Origin: G965204755 sp965243415
GTDB taxonomy: Bacteria > Acidobacteriota > Vicinamibacteria > Marinacidobacterales > Marinacidobacteraceae
Assembly (NCBI GenBank): GCA_965243415.1
Contig: OZ251549.1
Coordinates: 4,030,001 to 4,094,000, forward strand
DNA length: 64,000 nucleotides
Direction: 5' to 3'
A program made the position numbers and the translations under genes. The notes under the pieces are model-generated. The model saw nothing but the letters and a program-made list of their open reading frames with translations. It was not told the DNA's origin and ran no database searches. Shown in pieces: positions 27,325-36,735 of this stretch. Position 1 is the stretch's first letter. The number at the start of each line of letters is the position of its first letter.

Positions 27325-28359
27325 GCAAAACCGGCCCGGTTCACCGCCCCCGTTCGCCGGCTCGTTCACCCGCCGGGCGAGGGCGGCGAAGTCCTCCACC
27401 GGCAACTCCTGCGGCCGCCGGGCGGGATCGAGCCCCAGTTCCGCGGCGGCCGCCGCCACCCGGGCGCGGAGTTCCGGATCGGGGAGCCGGGCGATGGAGT
27501 TCCCCAGGGTCTTCCGCCGATGGGCGAAGAGCGCCCGGGTCAGGGCGCGGAACCGGCGCGGGTCGCCGGCGGGAGGCGGATCCGGACGGGGGGTGAGGCG
27601 GACGACCGCGGCCACCACCCGGGGGCGGGGACGGAAGGCCGCCGGGTGGATCCGGAAGAGGAGGCGCGGCGAGAGCGCCTGCCGCGCGACCACCGAGAGG
27701 GCGCCGTACTCGGCGTCGCCGCAGCGGGCGGTCACCCGCTCCGCCACCTCCCGCTGCAGGGTCAGGGTGAGGCTGCTGAAGAGCGCGCCGCCGGGCGCGG
27801 CCCCCTCTGCTCCGGCCTCCCGGTCGGCCGCCGCTTCGGCGCCGGCCCCGACTTCGGCAGCGGCCTCGGCCCCGAGGCCGACTTCGAGGAGGCGCAGCAG
27901 CAGCCGCGCTCCCACTGAAAAGGGGAGGTTCCCGCAGACCGGGAGCGGCGGCGCGGCCCCGAAGTCGCGGATCGCCGCGGCGAAGTCGAGTTCGAGGGCG
28001 TCCGCGGTCACGATCCGCAGTCGCGGCGAGAAGCCCCGTTCCTCCGCCCGCTCCCGGAGGAACGCGGCGAGCCGGGCGTCCACTTCGACGGCCAGGACCC
28101 GCGCGCCGGCGGCGAGGAGCGGCAGCGTGAGCGCCCCCTTCCCGGCCCCGATCTCCACCACCGCCGGGGCCTCCGCCGCCGCGCCGGCCGCCGGCCGGCC
28201 CCCGGCGGGAGACCGGCCCGGCCCCGACGCCGGATCCAGCCCCGACACCGGATCGAGCACCGCCGCCGCGAACCGCGCCGCCACCTCGCGGTCGTGGAGG
28301 AAGTTCTGACCCCGGGCGCGGGTGGGGAAGAACCGCCGCGCCGGGGCTTGTTCGCTCAC
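27322..28359 (-). CDS. rsmA: 16S rRNA adenine dimethyltransferase RsmA (KsgA)
   Basis: A 345-residue SAM-dependent methyltransferase for the two adjacent adenines near the 3' end of 16S rRNA. TRARGQNFLHDREVAARFAA is the family start. Motif I, VVEIGAGKGALTLPLLAAG, is reached only after an unusually long alanine/glycine insert (about residues 35-60). Motif IV is VCGNLPFSVGARLLLRLL, and a Glu/Ala-rich insertion follows at about 170-195. The C-terminal domain has FRPRPRVVAAVVRL. The GTG start fits the family N-terminus. A degenerate copy of its 5' end lies directly upstream. Confidence 0.92.
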   Translation of the reverse strand: MSEQAPARRFFPTRARGQNFLHDREVAARFAAAVLDPVSGLDPASGPGRSPAGGRPAAGAAAEAPAVVEIGAGKGALTLPLLAAGARVLAVEVDARLAAFLRERAEERGFSPRLRIVTADALELDFAAAIRDFGAAPPLPVCGNLPFSVGARLLLRLLEVGLGAEAAAEVGAGAEAAADREAGAEGAAPGGALFSSLTLTLQREVAERVTARCGDAEYGALSVVARQALSPRLLFRIHPAAFRPRPRVVAAVVRLTPRPDPPPAGDPRRFRALTRALFAHRRKTLGNSIARLPDPELRARVAAAAAELGLDPARRPQELPVEDFAALARRVNEPANGGGEPGRFC

Positions 28360-28439
28360 GACCGCCTCCGGACGCCGCCCGCCGGAACTGCCCGCGCCCC
28401 GGCGAGGCAGGACGGCGGGAACGCCCGGTGGCCGGCACC

Positions 28440-28700
28440 GAACCCGCCCCCGGCGGGCCCTCCGGCGCGTCCCCGGCCGCCGGCCCCGGAACCGCGCGGC
28501 TCGGGCGACCGGTCGGGGAGCGCAGCCGCGGACCGGGCAGCGACCTCCCGACCCCGCGGGAAGCTCCGAAGGCGCGGGCGGGCGGAGAAAACCCGCTGCG
28601 CGCCAGCCCCCTCCCTCGGGACCGCCCCTCGACACCGCGCACCCGAACCACCCCGGCGGCGGTAGGGAGGGGGCACCGGATCTCCCGCTCTCCGGCCCCG
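28440..28700 (-). pseudogene. Decayed tandem copy of the rsmA 5' end
   Basis: Displaced 260 bp upstream of rsmA, this stretch reads in one open minus-strand frame as GAQRVFSARPRLRSFPRGRE then VAARSAAALPDRSPEPRGSG. Intact RsmA reads APARRFFPTRARGQNFLHDRE and VAARFAAAVLDPVSGLDPASG. The similarity continues into the non-coding flank before the start codon, so this is a DNA-level tandem duplication that has drifted by substitution, not a gene family member. No start or complete domain remains. Confidence 0.75.
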
Positions 28701-28835
28701 ATCCCCATCCGACGCCGGGCACTCCGGCGCTCCGGGAGCCGGCGCCGCGCCGGGCGCACCGCGCACCGTCCCCGGGCGCTGCCGACCCGCAGCGCGCCCC
28801 TCCCCGGCCCGGTGCCCGGGCGTTGGGCACAACAG

Positions 28836-28864
28836 TTGAAGCATCACTTGAGGTTTGGTATCGT
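28836..28864 (+). promoter_or_regulatory. Sigma-70-like promoter for uppP
   Basis: TTGAAG (28836-28841), a 17-nt spacer and TATCGT (28859-28864) in an AT-rich island. This is the best two-box promoter in the window. The start would be near 28871, giving an untranslated leader of about 120 nt before uppP. Confidence 0.6.
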
Positions 28865-28991
28865 TTCTGCCGAGTCAACAGGAACTTCCGGGAACCTCCG
28901 AACTCGATGAACCGCGGCGGGCGAAACCCTGCCGGCGCACCCGGTCGGGAGGGCTCGGAACGCTACCGGAAGACCGACCGGCCAGTGCATC

Positions 28992-29876
28992 ATGGAACCC
29001 GCCGCCGCGCTCCTGCTCGGCGTATTGCAGGGCCTCACCGAATTCCTGCCGGTGTCGAGTTCCGGCCACCTGGTGCTGGCGCGCTCGCTCCTGCCCCCGG
29101 GCGCCCTCTCCTCGCCGGGGATCCTCTTCGAAGTGGTGGCACACGCGGGAACGCTGGCGGCGGCGCTCTTCGTCCTCCGCCGCGAGGTCGGCGCGGTGCT
29201 TAGGTCGCTCCTCCCGGCGACCCCGGAAACCGCCGCGGAGGCCCGCCGGGGACGCCGGCTGCTCCTGCTGCTGCTCGTCGCCGCCCTCCCCGCCGGGGTC
29301 CTCGGGATCGCCCTCGCCGGGCCGATCCGCGACCTCTTCGCCGGGCCGACGACCGCGGCGGCGGGCCTCCTGGTCACCGGCGCGGTGCTGCTCGGCTCCC
29401 GGAAGGCCCTCGGCGGGGCCGACCGACAGGCGGCCGGGGATGCCGAGGCGCCGGGCGAGGCGGCCCCGGCGGGCCCGACCCCCGGGACCGTCGCGAACGC
29501 GCTCGTCATCGGCCTCGCCCAGGCCGCCGCGATCCTTCCCGGCGTCTCCCGGTCGGGGATGACCATCGTGGCCGGCCGGCTGCGGGGGATGTCCGGCGCC
29601 GACGCGGCCCGGTTCAGTTTCCTGCTGTCCGCGCCGGTCATCGCCGGGGCCGCGGCGGTCGAGGGCGCCGCCGCGCTGTCCGGGGGCGCCGTCGCCGCCG
29701 CCGGAGCGGCCGGCCTCGTCGCCGTGGAACTGGCGCTCGGCTTCGCCGCCGCCTTCGCGGCCGGCCTCCTGGCCCTGCGCTGGGTCTTCGGCTGGCTGGC
29801 GCGGGAGCGTTTCCACCAGTTCGGTTGGTACTGCCTCTCCCTGGGAGGACTCGGTGTCGGTCTATCGGGCGCTTAG
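28992..29876 (+). CDS. uppP: Undecaprenyl-diphosphatase
   Basis: A 294-residue membrane enzyme that dephosphorylates undecaprenyl pyrophosphate for cell-wall synthesis. GVLQGLTEFLPVSSSGHLVLA is the conserved first motif (Glu, Ser, His), and ILPGVSRSGMTIVAGRLRGM is the second (Arg/Ser). Eight or so hydrophobic segments are present. It heads a cell-envelope run with ftsK and amiC. Its 3' end overlaps the ftsK start by 23 nt. Confidence 0.95.
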   Translation: MEPAAALLLGVLQGLTEFLPVSSSGHLVLARSLLPPGALSSPGILFEVVAHAGTLAAALFVLRREVGAVLRSLLPATPETAAEARRGRRLLLLLLVAALPAGVLGIALAGPIRDLFAGPTTAAAGLLVTGAVLLGSRKALGGADRQAAGDAEAPGEAAPAGPTPGTVANALVIGLAQAAAILPGVSRSGMTIVAGRLRGMSGADAARFSFLLSAPVIAGAAAVEGAAALSGGAVAAAGAAGLVAVELALGFAAAFAAGLLALRWVFGWLARERFHQFGWYCLSLGGLGVGLSGA

Positions 29877-32256
29877 GAGCGTGTTCGGGAACCGCCGGGT
29901 GGCGGCGGTAGCCCTGTTCACGCTGGCGGTGGTCACCGCCCTGTCGCTCCTCTCCCACTCCTCCTCCGACCCGGCTCCGCTGTTCTCGGCGCGCGGCGGC
30001 GAGGCCACCGCGAACTGGCTGGGGCCGACCGGCGCCTTCCTCTCGGAGGCGGCGCTCCGCCTGTTCGGGATCGTCGGCTTCCTGCTGCCGGTGGTCTTCT
30101 TCCAGGCCGGGCGCCGCCGGCTCGGCGCGCCGCCGGACGACGGGAGTGATCCCACCGCGGTGCGGGCGGTCATCCTGTCGAGTCTGGTGGTGAGCGTCAC
30201 CGGCCTGGCGGCGCTCGCCGGGCAGCTGTTCACGAGCGGGGCGCCCGGCGAGGGGCTCTGGGGCGGCTATGTGGGCGCGCTGCTGGCCTCCTCGCTCTCC
30301 CAGGCGATGAACCCCCCGGGCGCCGGGCTGGTGCTGGTGGCGCTCGGCCTGGTGAGTTACGGCGCGCTGGTCGGCTGGAGGTTCCGCCGGGAACGGGGGA
30401 CCGAGGACCCCGGCCGGCTGACCCGGTGGGCGACCGGGGTGCGGAAGACCTGGATCGCGCGGCGGGAGCGGCGCGCCGGTCGGCGGCAGGCCCGGCGGTT
30501 CGTGGCCCGCATCCACCGCCGGCCCCGGCCGGCGACGACGACCGCGCCGGAGGAGGCCGGCGAAGGAGCGGAGGAGGAGCGGGAGATCCCGGCGCCGGTC
30601 CCCCGACCGGTGGAACAGCCGGCCCTGCTGGGCGCCGACGCCGCCGCCGGGACCGCGGCGCCCCGGCGGAAGGCGCGGCAGCGGGCGGCGGCGGAAGCCC
30701 CCGGAGCGGCGCCGGAGCCGGCCGCGGAGTGGAAACTGCCCTCGCTGCAGTTGCTGACCCGCCGCGCCCACCAGCCGGGGCCGGCCAAGAAGGCGCTCGA
30801 AGAGCGGCGGAAGGCCCTGGAGAGCGCCTGCGCCGAGTACGGCGTCCGGGGGCAGGTGGAGCGGATCCAGCCGGGGCCGGTGATCACCACCTTCGAGTTC
30901 CGCCTCGGCGAAGGCGAGACCCTCAAGAAGTTGGCCGGCCGCCACGAGGAGTTGTGCATGGCGCTCCACGCGGCGGCGATCCGGGTGCAGCGGGTCCGCG
31001 GCAAGGGGGTCGTCGGGATCGAGGTGCCGAACGAGCAGTCGGCGGTGGTCGGGCTGCGCGAAGTCCTGGAGTCGCCGGAGTTCCAGGAGGAGAAGGGGGC
31101 GCTCCCGGTGGGGATCGGCCGGCTGGTGGACGGCCGGCCGCTGGTCCTGGATCTCGCCGAGATGCCGCACCTGCTGGTGGCCGGCGCCACCGGAGCGGGG
31201 AAGTCGGTCTGCATCAACACGCTCCTCTGCTCGCTGCTCACCCGCCGCGCCCCGGACGAGTTGCGGCTGATCCTCATCGACCCCAAGCGGGTGGAACTGC
31301 GCCCCTACCGGAACCTGCCGCACCTGCTCACCCCGGTGATCCTGGAGCCGGAGAAGGCGAAGACGGTCCTGTTCCACGCCTGCCGGGAGTTGGACCGGCG
31401 CACCCGGGTGCTCGAGGAGCACGGGATGCGGAACATCGCCGGCTACAACCAGTACGTCCGCCGGCTGCGGGAGTCGGTCTCCGGGAAGCGGGGGAAGAAG
31501 AAGGAAGAGGCGGAGGCGGAGATCCCGCCGATGCTGCCCCGGCTGGTGATCGTGGTGGACGAGTTGGCCGACCTGTTCATCCACGCCAAGGCCGAAGTCA
31601 CCCCCTCCATCCAGCGCCTGCTGAGTCTGGGGCGGGCCGAGGGGATCCACCTGGTGGTCGCCACCCAGCGCCCCTCGACGGACATCGTGAGCGGGACGCT
31701 CAAGGCGAACCTGCCCTCGCGGATCGCCTTCCGGGTGGCCAGTTATGTGGACTCCCGCACCATCCTGGACACCCAGGGGGCGGAACTGCTGCTGGGGAAG
31801 GGCGACATGCTGCTGAAGCGCCCCGGGGCCGATCTGCCCCGGGCCCAGGGCGCGCTGGTGGACGAGAAGGAAGTCGGGCGCCTGGCCAAGTTCTGGGAGA
31901 ACCTGGCCGAGCCGGTCTTCGACGAAGGGATGCTGGCCGAAACCGACGCCGAGGACGGCGGGGGCGGCGGGGGTTCGCGGCGGGCTTCGGCGGGGGCGAC
32001 GGGGGCGAACGGGGCGAACGGGGCGAACGGGACGAAGGGGGCCGGCGGCGCCGGTTCGGCCCCCGCCGGCGATTCCCTGCTGCCGCAGGCCCGGGAACTC
32101 ATCGTCCGGGAGCAGAAGGCCTCGACCTCCATGCTCCAGACCGAACTGGGGCTCGGCTACCAGCGGGCGCGGCGGATCATCGCCGACCTCGAACGCCAGG
32201 GAGTCGTCGGCCCCCAGCGGGGCGCTTCGCCCCGGGAAGTGCTGGTGCAGCCGTAG
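29854..32256 (+). CDS. ftsK: DNA translocase FtsK/SpoIIIE
   Basis: An 800-residue FtsK. Four membrane segments occupy residues 15-180, followed by a short basic/acidic linker (about 185-290). The motor begins near QGPGPVITTFEFRLGEGETL, with Walker A VAGATGAGKSVCINTLL (about 445-460) and Walker B RLVIVVDELADLFI. After the motor, a GANGANGANG-type linker made by a 9-bp DNA repeat leads into the C-terminal gamma winged helix (STSMLQTELGLGYQRARRII). The GTG start lies inside the uppP 3' end. The TAG stop is shared with the GTG of the next gene. Confidence 0.96.
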   Translation: MSVYRALRSVFGNRRVAAVALFTLAVVTALSLLSHSSSDPAPLFSARGGEATANWLGPTGAFLSEAALRLFGIVGFLLPVVFFQAGRRRLGAPPDDGSDPTAVRAVILSSLVVSVTGLAALAGQLFTSGAPGEGLWGGYVGALLASSLSQAMNPPGAGLVLVALGLVSYGALVGWRFRRERGTEDPGRLTRWATGVRKTWIARRERRAGRRQARRFVARIHRRPRPATTTAPEEAGEGAEEEREIPAPVPRPVEQPALLGADAAAGTAAPRRKARQRAAAEAPGAAPEPAAEWKLPSLQLLTRRAHQPGPAKKALEERRKALESACAEYGVRGQVERIQPGPVITTFEFRLGEGETLKKLAGRHEELCMALHAAAIRVQRVRGKGVVGIEVPNEQSAVVGLREVLESPEFQEEKGALPVGIGRLVDGRPLVLDLAEMPHLLVAGATGAGKSVCINTLLCSLLTRRAPDELRLILIDPKRVELRPYRNLPHLLTPVILEPEKAKTVLFHACRELDRRTRVLEEHGMRNIAGYNQYVRRLRESVSGKRGKKKEEAEAEIPPMLPRLVIVVDELADLFIHAKAEVTPSIQRLLSLGRAEGIHLVVATQRPSTDIVSGTLKANLPSRIAFRVASYVDSRTILDTQGAELLLGKGDMLLKRPGADLPRAQGALVDEKEVGRLAKFWENLAEPVFDEGMLAETDAEDGGGGGGSRRASAGATGANGANGANGTKGAGGAGSAPAGDSLLPQARELIVREQKASTSMLQTELGLGYQRARRIIADLERQGVVGPQRGASPREVLVQP

Positions 32257-34259
32257 TGGCCGGCCGAGCCCCGCAGCCCCCGCCGACGCCGCGCCGGGCG
32301 GCCGCCTTCCGCCGGCCGCGGGGCCGGGTTCCCCCCCTCGTCCGGCCCGCCGTCCTGCCCGCCATCCTGCTCGCCGGCCTGCTCGCGGTCCCGATCGTCG
32401 GCCCGCTCCCGGTCCGGTTCGCCGGGGCCGCCCCCGCCCTCCCGGCGGCGCAGAGCGCGAAGCAGTTGTACGAGGCGGCGCAGACCGAGGAGAAGCGCCT
32501 CCGCGCCTCGGCCTCGGCCCGGAAATCCCGCACCGCCTGGATCCGGGTGGGGCGGAAGTACCGGGCGGTGGTGCAGGCCTACCCCCGGAGCGGCTACTGC
32601 GACGACGCCCTCTGGTACGAGGGCGGGGTGTACCGGGACGCCGCCGAGCGGTTCGCCGACCGGGCCCTGGCGGTGCGGGCGGCGGACGCCTACGGACTGC
32701 TGGCGCAGGGCTACCCCTCCAGCAAATGGGCGCCGGGCGCGCTCCTGGAACAGGTGCGGCTCTACGCCGGGCGCCTCGCCGACCGGACCCGGGCGCGGCG
32801 GAGCGCCGAACGGCTGCGGCAGGCGGACCCGAAGGGACCGGAAGCGCGGCAGGCCACCGCCCTCCTGAACCCGCCGGCGAAACCCGCTCCCGCCCCCGCG
32901 AAACCGGCCCCCGCCTCCACCCCTGCGACCTCGGCCTCCACCGAAGACCGCCCGGCGGCGAAGTCCGGAAGCGGCGCCCCGCCGGCTCCGCGGACGCAGC
33001 CGGCCGCCGCGAAGACCGGCGGGCGGCCGAAGCCGGCGAACCCGGCGGGGACGGTGGAGAACATCCGCCACTGGGTCGGGGAATCCCACACCCGGGTGGT
33101 CATCGACCTGAGCCGCGAGGTCCCCTACACCGAAGGCCGGCTGCGGAACCCGGACCGGGTGTTCTTCGACCTCCACGGGGCGGCGCTCTCCGAGGAGATG
33201 GCGCACCGGGAGTTCCCCATCGACGGCTCCCACCTGCAGCGCATCCGGGCGGCGAACCACGAGTCGGGGATCGTGCGGGTGGTCCTCGACCTCTCGAGCA
33301 TCCAGGAGATGTCGGTCTTCGGGCTGCCCGACCCCTACCGGCTGGTGGTGGACATCCACGGCTCGCCCCCGGAGCGGGTCGCCGACGGCGGGAGCCGGCC
33401 GGGAACCGCCGGCGCAGCGGAGACTCCGGCCGGCGCCGGACGGACCGCGGCCGCGGCCGAAGCCGGGAGCGGGACGCCGGAGGAGGGCGCCGCCGGAGTG
33501 CCGGCGAGCACCGACGGGAGGTACTCGCTGGCCCGCCAACTGGGCGCGAACGTGCGGCGGATCGTGGTGGACGCCGGCCACGGCGGGAAGGATCCGGGCA
33601 CCCACGCCGGGAGCCTCCGGGAGAAGGACATCGTGCTCGACATCGCCCGGCTGGTGCGGGACGAACTCACCGCCGCCGGCTTCGAGGTCGTCATGACCCG
33701 CGACACCGATGTCTTCGTCCCGCTGGAGAAACGCGCCTTCATCGCCAACGACTCCGGCGCCGACCTCTTCCTCTCCATCCACGCGAACGCGGCGCGGAGC
33801 CACCGGGCGCGGGGGCTGGAGACCTTCTACCTGAACCTGGCCGACTCCCCGGAGGCGGAGGAAGTCGCGGCGCGGGAGAACGCCACCGCCCGGGTGCGCA
33901 TGGCGGACATGCCGAAACTGCTCGAGCAGATCATGAACAACAACCGCATCGACGAATCCCGCGAACTCGCCGCGGCGATGCAGCGGGCGATGGCGCGGCG
34001 GGTGCTGGGCAAGGAGAAGCACCCGCTGAACCGCGGCGTGAAGACCGCCGGCTTCCATGTGCTGCTCGGCGCCAAGATGCCGGCGATCCTGGTGGAGGTC
34101 GGGTTCGTCTCGAACCGCACCGAGGCGAAACTGCTCCGCACCGAGTCGCACCGGAAGAAACTGGCGAGCGCCATCGCCGAAGGCGTCACCGGCTACCTGA
34201 CGGGACTGGGACAGACCACCGACACCACCGCCGCCGACGCGTCCTCCCCGTCCCGGTAA
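32256..34259 (+). CDS. amiC: N-acetylmuramoyl-L-alanine amidase with AMIN domain (AmiC-type)
   Basis: A 667-residue exported amidase. A membrane/signal segment is at about 30-60. A TPR-like region occupies 70-200, with YRAVVQAYPRSGYCDDALWY. A Pro/Ala/Lys linker leads to an AMIN domain at about 265-370 (VVIDLSREVPYTEGRL, YRLVVDIHGSPP). The Amidase_3 catalytic domain is at about 430-655: IVVDAGHGGKDPGTHAG, the KDIVLDIARLV Glu helix region, DLFLSIHANAARSH and ILVEVGFVSNRTEAKLL. It hydrolyses the amide bond between muramic acid and the stem peptide during daughter-cell separation. The GTG start is at the TAGTG of the ftsK stop. The last 50 nt belong to the first unit of a downstream repeat array. 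Confidence 0.93.
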   Translation: MAGRAPQPPPTPRRAAAFRRPRGRVPPLVRPAVLPAILLAGLLAVPIVGPLPVRFAGAAPALPAAQSAKQLYEAAQTEEKRLRASASARKSRTAWIRVGRKYRAVVQAYPRSGYCDDALWYEGGVYRDAAERFADRALAVRAADAYGLLAQGYPSSKWAPGALLEQVRLYAGRLADRTRARRSAERLRQADPKGPEARQATALLNPPAKPAPAPAKPAPASTPATSASTEDRPAAKSGSGAPPAPRTQPAAAKTGGRPKPANPAGTVENIRHWVGESHTRVVIDLSREVPYTEGRLRNPDRVFFDLHGAALSEEMAHREFPIDGSHLQRIRAANHESGIVRVVLDLSSIQEMSVFGLPDPYRLVVDIHGSPPERVADGGSRPGTAGAAETPAGAGRTAAAAEAGSGTPEEGAAGVPASTDGRYSLARQLGANVRRIVVDAGHGGKDPGTHAGSLREKDIVLDIARLVRDELTAAGFEVVMTRDTDVFVPLEKRAFIANDSGADLFLSIHANAARSHRARGLETFYLNLADSPEAEEVAARENATARVRMADMPKLLEQIMNNNRIDESRELAAAMQRAMARRVLGKEKHPLNRGVKTAGFHVLLGAKMPAILVEVGFVSNRTEAKLLRTESHRKKLASAIAEGVTGYLTGLGQTTDTTAADASSPSR

Positions 34260-35100
34260 CACCGCCGCGGCCCAGGGCCTCCGCGCCCGGGGTTCGGGGC
34301 GGAAGGCCGGCCCCGAAACCGCCGCCTCCCCGGCGCCTCTCCGACGAATCGCCAACGAGCCCGACCGGCGCCGCGGCCGGCCACTGCCGGCGTCTCCGGC
34401 TCCCTCCCGCACTCGGGAACAGACCACCGATACCGCCGCCACCTCCCCTTCCCGGTCGCCCCGGCGCCTGCCGCTACCGGCGCGGGGGGTCGGGGCGGCC
34501 GGCCCGCCCGCGGTCCGCCGGATCTCCGACGACGAGCAGACGGCGCGGCGGCCGGGTTTCGCCGGCGTCTCCGGGGACCCGGCGGAACCGGGACCGATCG
34601 CCGGCGCCGCGCGACCCCGCCGAGACCTTCCCGGTCGTCCCGCGGGCGGCCGCCGTCGGCGGGTCCGGGTTCCGAGCGGGACGCCGGCCCCGAATCCGAC
34701 GAATCTCCCACGAGCCGCGGCCGGTCGCCGCCGGGCGTCTCCGGTTCCCTCCCGCTGTCGGGAAAGACCACCCGGGAAAGACCACCCGAGAAAGACCACC
34801 GACGCCGCCGCCACTTCCCCTTCCCGGTCGTCCCGGCGCCGGCCGCCACCGGCGCCGGATCGGGGCGGCCGGCCGGCTCGGCGTCCGACGAATCTCCGAC
34901 GCGCAGCGGCGCAGCGGTCGGCTGTCGCCCGGCCTCCCCGGCTCCGCGGCGGAACCAGGACCGACGCCGACACCGCGGCCGCCGCCGAAACCTTCCGTTC
35001 CCGGTCGTCGCCGCCGCCGCTGCCGTCCCCGGGGGGCCGGCGTTCGGGCGTCCGGGGACGGAAGGCCGGTCCCGGACCCGACGGATCAGCGGATGCGTTG
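34208..35100. repeat. Five decayed units (170-210 bp) repeating the amiC 3' end
   Basis: Units begin near 34208, 34414, 34590, 34760 and 34958. Each opens with a variant of GGGAACAGACCACCGA, then CCGCCGCC and CTTCCCGGTCGTCCCGG. Later they carry TCGGGGCGG, TCCGACGAATCTCC and CGGCGTCTCCGG. The first unit includes the last 50 nt and stop codon of amiC, so the array appears to have grown by tandem duplication from the gene end toward tRNA-Phe. Units 2 and 4, and 3 and 5, resemble each other most (about 370 bp apart), so a two-unit step is also likely. No gene is supported in this 0.9-kb gap. Confidence 0.75.
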
Positions 35101-35155
35101 CGGCCCGGCGCCGAGCCGTTCGGCGGCAGTCAGGAGCGCCGGGGAGAGCGCCGGG

Positions 35156-35231
<76 letters not shown>

Positions 35232-35334
35232 CCGGCCGGCGCCGGCGCCCCGGAACGGAACGCCGGCAGCCGGTTAGTTTCGCACGGCGGGCGAGGCGTC
35301 GGCGGGCGGAACCCCGGCCGGCCCGGCCCCCCGC

Positions 35335-36402
35335 CTAGGTCGACGCCCCAGCTTCCCCGGTCTCCCCGGTCGCCTCCCCGCCGACCGGCGGCAGCCCCAT
35401 CGCCTCCCGCACGCGGGTGTGGATCTGATCGAGGAGCGGCTCGTCCTCGGTCAGGCGCCGGAGAGCCTTCTCCCGGCCCTGGCCGATCTGCTCACCGTCC
35501 ACGCTGTACCAGGAGCCGCTCTTCTCGATGATCCGCTGGCGCTCGGCGATGTCGAGGAGGTCGCCCACCCGGGAGATGCCCTCCCCGTAGCGGATGTCGA
35601 ACTCGCACTGCCGGAAGGGGGGCGCGACCTTGTTCTTCACCACCTTGATCCGGGTGCGGGCGCCGACCGCTTCGTCGCCGTGCTTGATGGTGGCGGCCTT
35701 CCGGATGTCGATCCGCACCGAGGCGTAGAACTTGAGCGCCCGGCCGCCGGTGGTGGTCTCCGGGTTCCCGTAGGCCTGCCCGATCTTCAGGCGCAACTGG
35801 TTGATGAAAACCAGGCAGGTCGAGGACTTCGAGACGAAACCGGTGAGTTTGCGGAGCGCCTGGGACATGAGGCGCGCCTGCAGCCCCACCTGGGCGTCCC
35901 CCATCTCGCCTTCGAGTTCGGCGCGGGGGACCAGCGCGGCCACCGAGTCCACCACGATGACATCCACCGAGCCGCTGCGCACCAGGGTCTCGGTGATCTC
36001 GAGCGCCATCTCGCCGTTGTCCGGCTGGGTGATGATCAGTTCGTCGGTGTTCACCCCGAGGGCCCGGGAGTACACCGGGTCGAGGGCGTGCTCGGCGTCC
36101 ACGAAGGCGGCAATGCCGCCGGCGGCCTGGGCCGAGGCGACCACATGGAGCGCCAGGGTGGTCTTCCCCGAGGACTCCGGGCCGAAGACCTCGACCACCC
36201 GGCCCCGGGGGAAGCCGCCGACGCCGAGGGCGGCGTCCACCGAGAGCACCCCGGTGGGGATCGCGGAGACATCGAGCGCACTCGAGCCCAGGCGCATGAT
36301 GGCGCCTTGGCCGTACTGCTTCTGGATGTGCTGCAGGGCGATGTCGAGCGAGTCCGGGGACCCGGCGGCGATGCCTTTCTTCTTCTTGAGTTCCTTCGGC
36401 AT
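35335..36402 (-). CDS. recA: Recombinase A
   Basis: A 355-residue RecA. Walker A is VFGPESSGKTTLALHV (about 70-85), VIVVDSVAALVPRAELEGEMG is Walker B and L1, and the L2 region reads INQLRLKIGQAYGNPETTTGG, where most RecA proteins have INQIREKIGVMFG. The C-terminus has the normal helical domain and a short Gly/Thr/Glu tail. The N-terminal lysine run is made by a TTCTTCTTC tract. It drives homologous strand exchange and the SOS response. A GGAGG precedes the ATG by 12 nt. I see no recognisable LexA box in the upstream 330 nt. Confidence 0.97.
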   Translation of the reverse strand: MPKELKKKKGIAAGSPDSLDIALQHIQKQYGQGAIMRLGSSALDVSAIPTGVLSVDAALGVGGFPRGRVVEVFGPESSGKTTLALHVVASAQAAGGIAAFVDAEHALDPVYSRALGVNTDELIITQPDNGEMALEITETLVRSGSVDVIVVDSVAALVPRAELEGEMGDAQVGLQARLMSQALRKLTGFVSKSSTCLVFINQLRLKIGQAYGNPETTTGGRALKFYASVRIDIRKAATIKHGDEAVGARTRIKVVKNKVAPPFRQCEFDIRYGEGISRVGDLLDIAERQRIIEKSGSWYSVDGEQIGQGREKALRRLTEDEPLLDQIHTRVREAMGLPPVGGEATGETGEAGAST

Positions 36403-36735
36403 GGGGAAACGGAGCCTCCTCGCTCCGGTCGGGTTGGGGGGGTGGTCGGAACCTGGCGGGGGGAACCGGTCGGAAGCGCCGGCTACCCGGAGCGCACCGG
36501 GAGCGGCGCCGGCCGGAGGACTCCCTGCCGCCCATATAGAACGGATGGCGGACGAAATCTGCCCACCCGAAAGGGGGTTTTTCGCCGATTTCGGAAAAGT
36601 CGTCCGTACGGGCGGCCGGCGGGCACTTCCGGGGCCGATCTCCGGCGCGGGAACCGGCCGGCGGGCCCGGGCGGCGGGGAATCGGTGCGTCCATCGGACT
36701 CGGGGCCGCGCGGGGGGTCAGGCGGGGGAGACCGG
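36403..36735. other. recA upstream region
   Basis: 333 nt between recA and the dehydrogenase gene (both minus). A minus-strand TATATG at 36538-36533 in an AT-richer patch is the only -10 candidate, without a good -35. A run of AAAGGGGGTTTTTCG near 36570 is also notable. No gene is supported. Confidence 0.4.

Noticed and set aside
36403..36735. LexA/SOS box before recA
   Set aside because: Neither the CTG-N10-CAG nor the GAAC-N4-GTTC type was found. A different operator type cannot be excluded.
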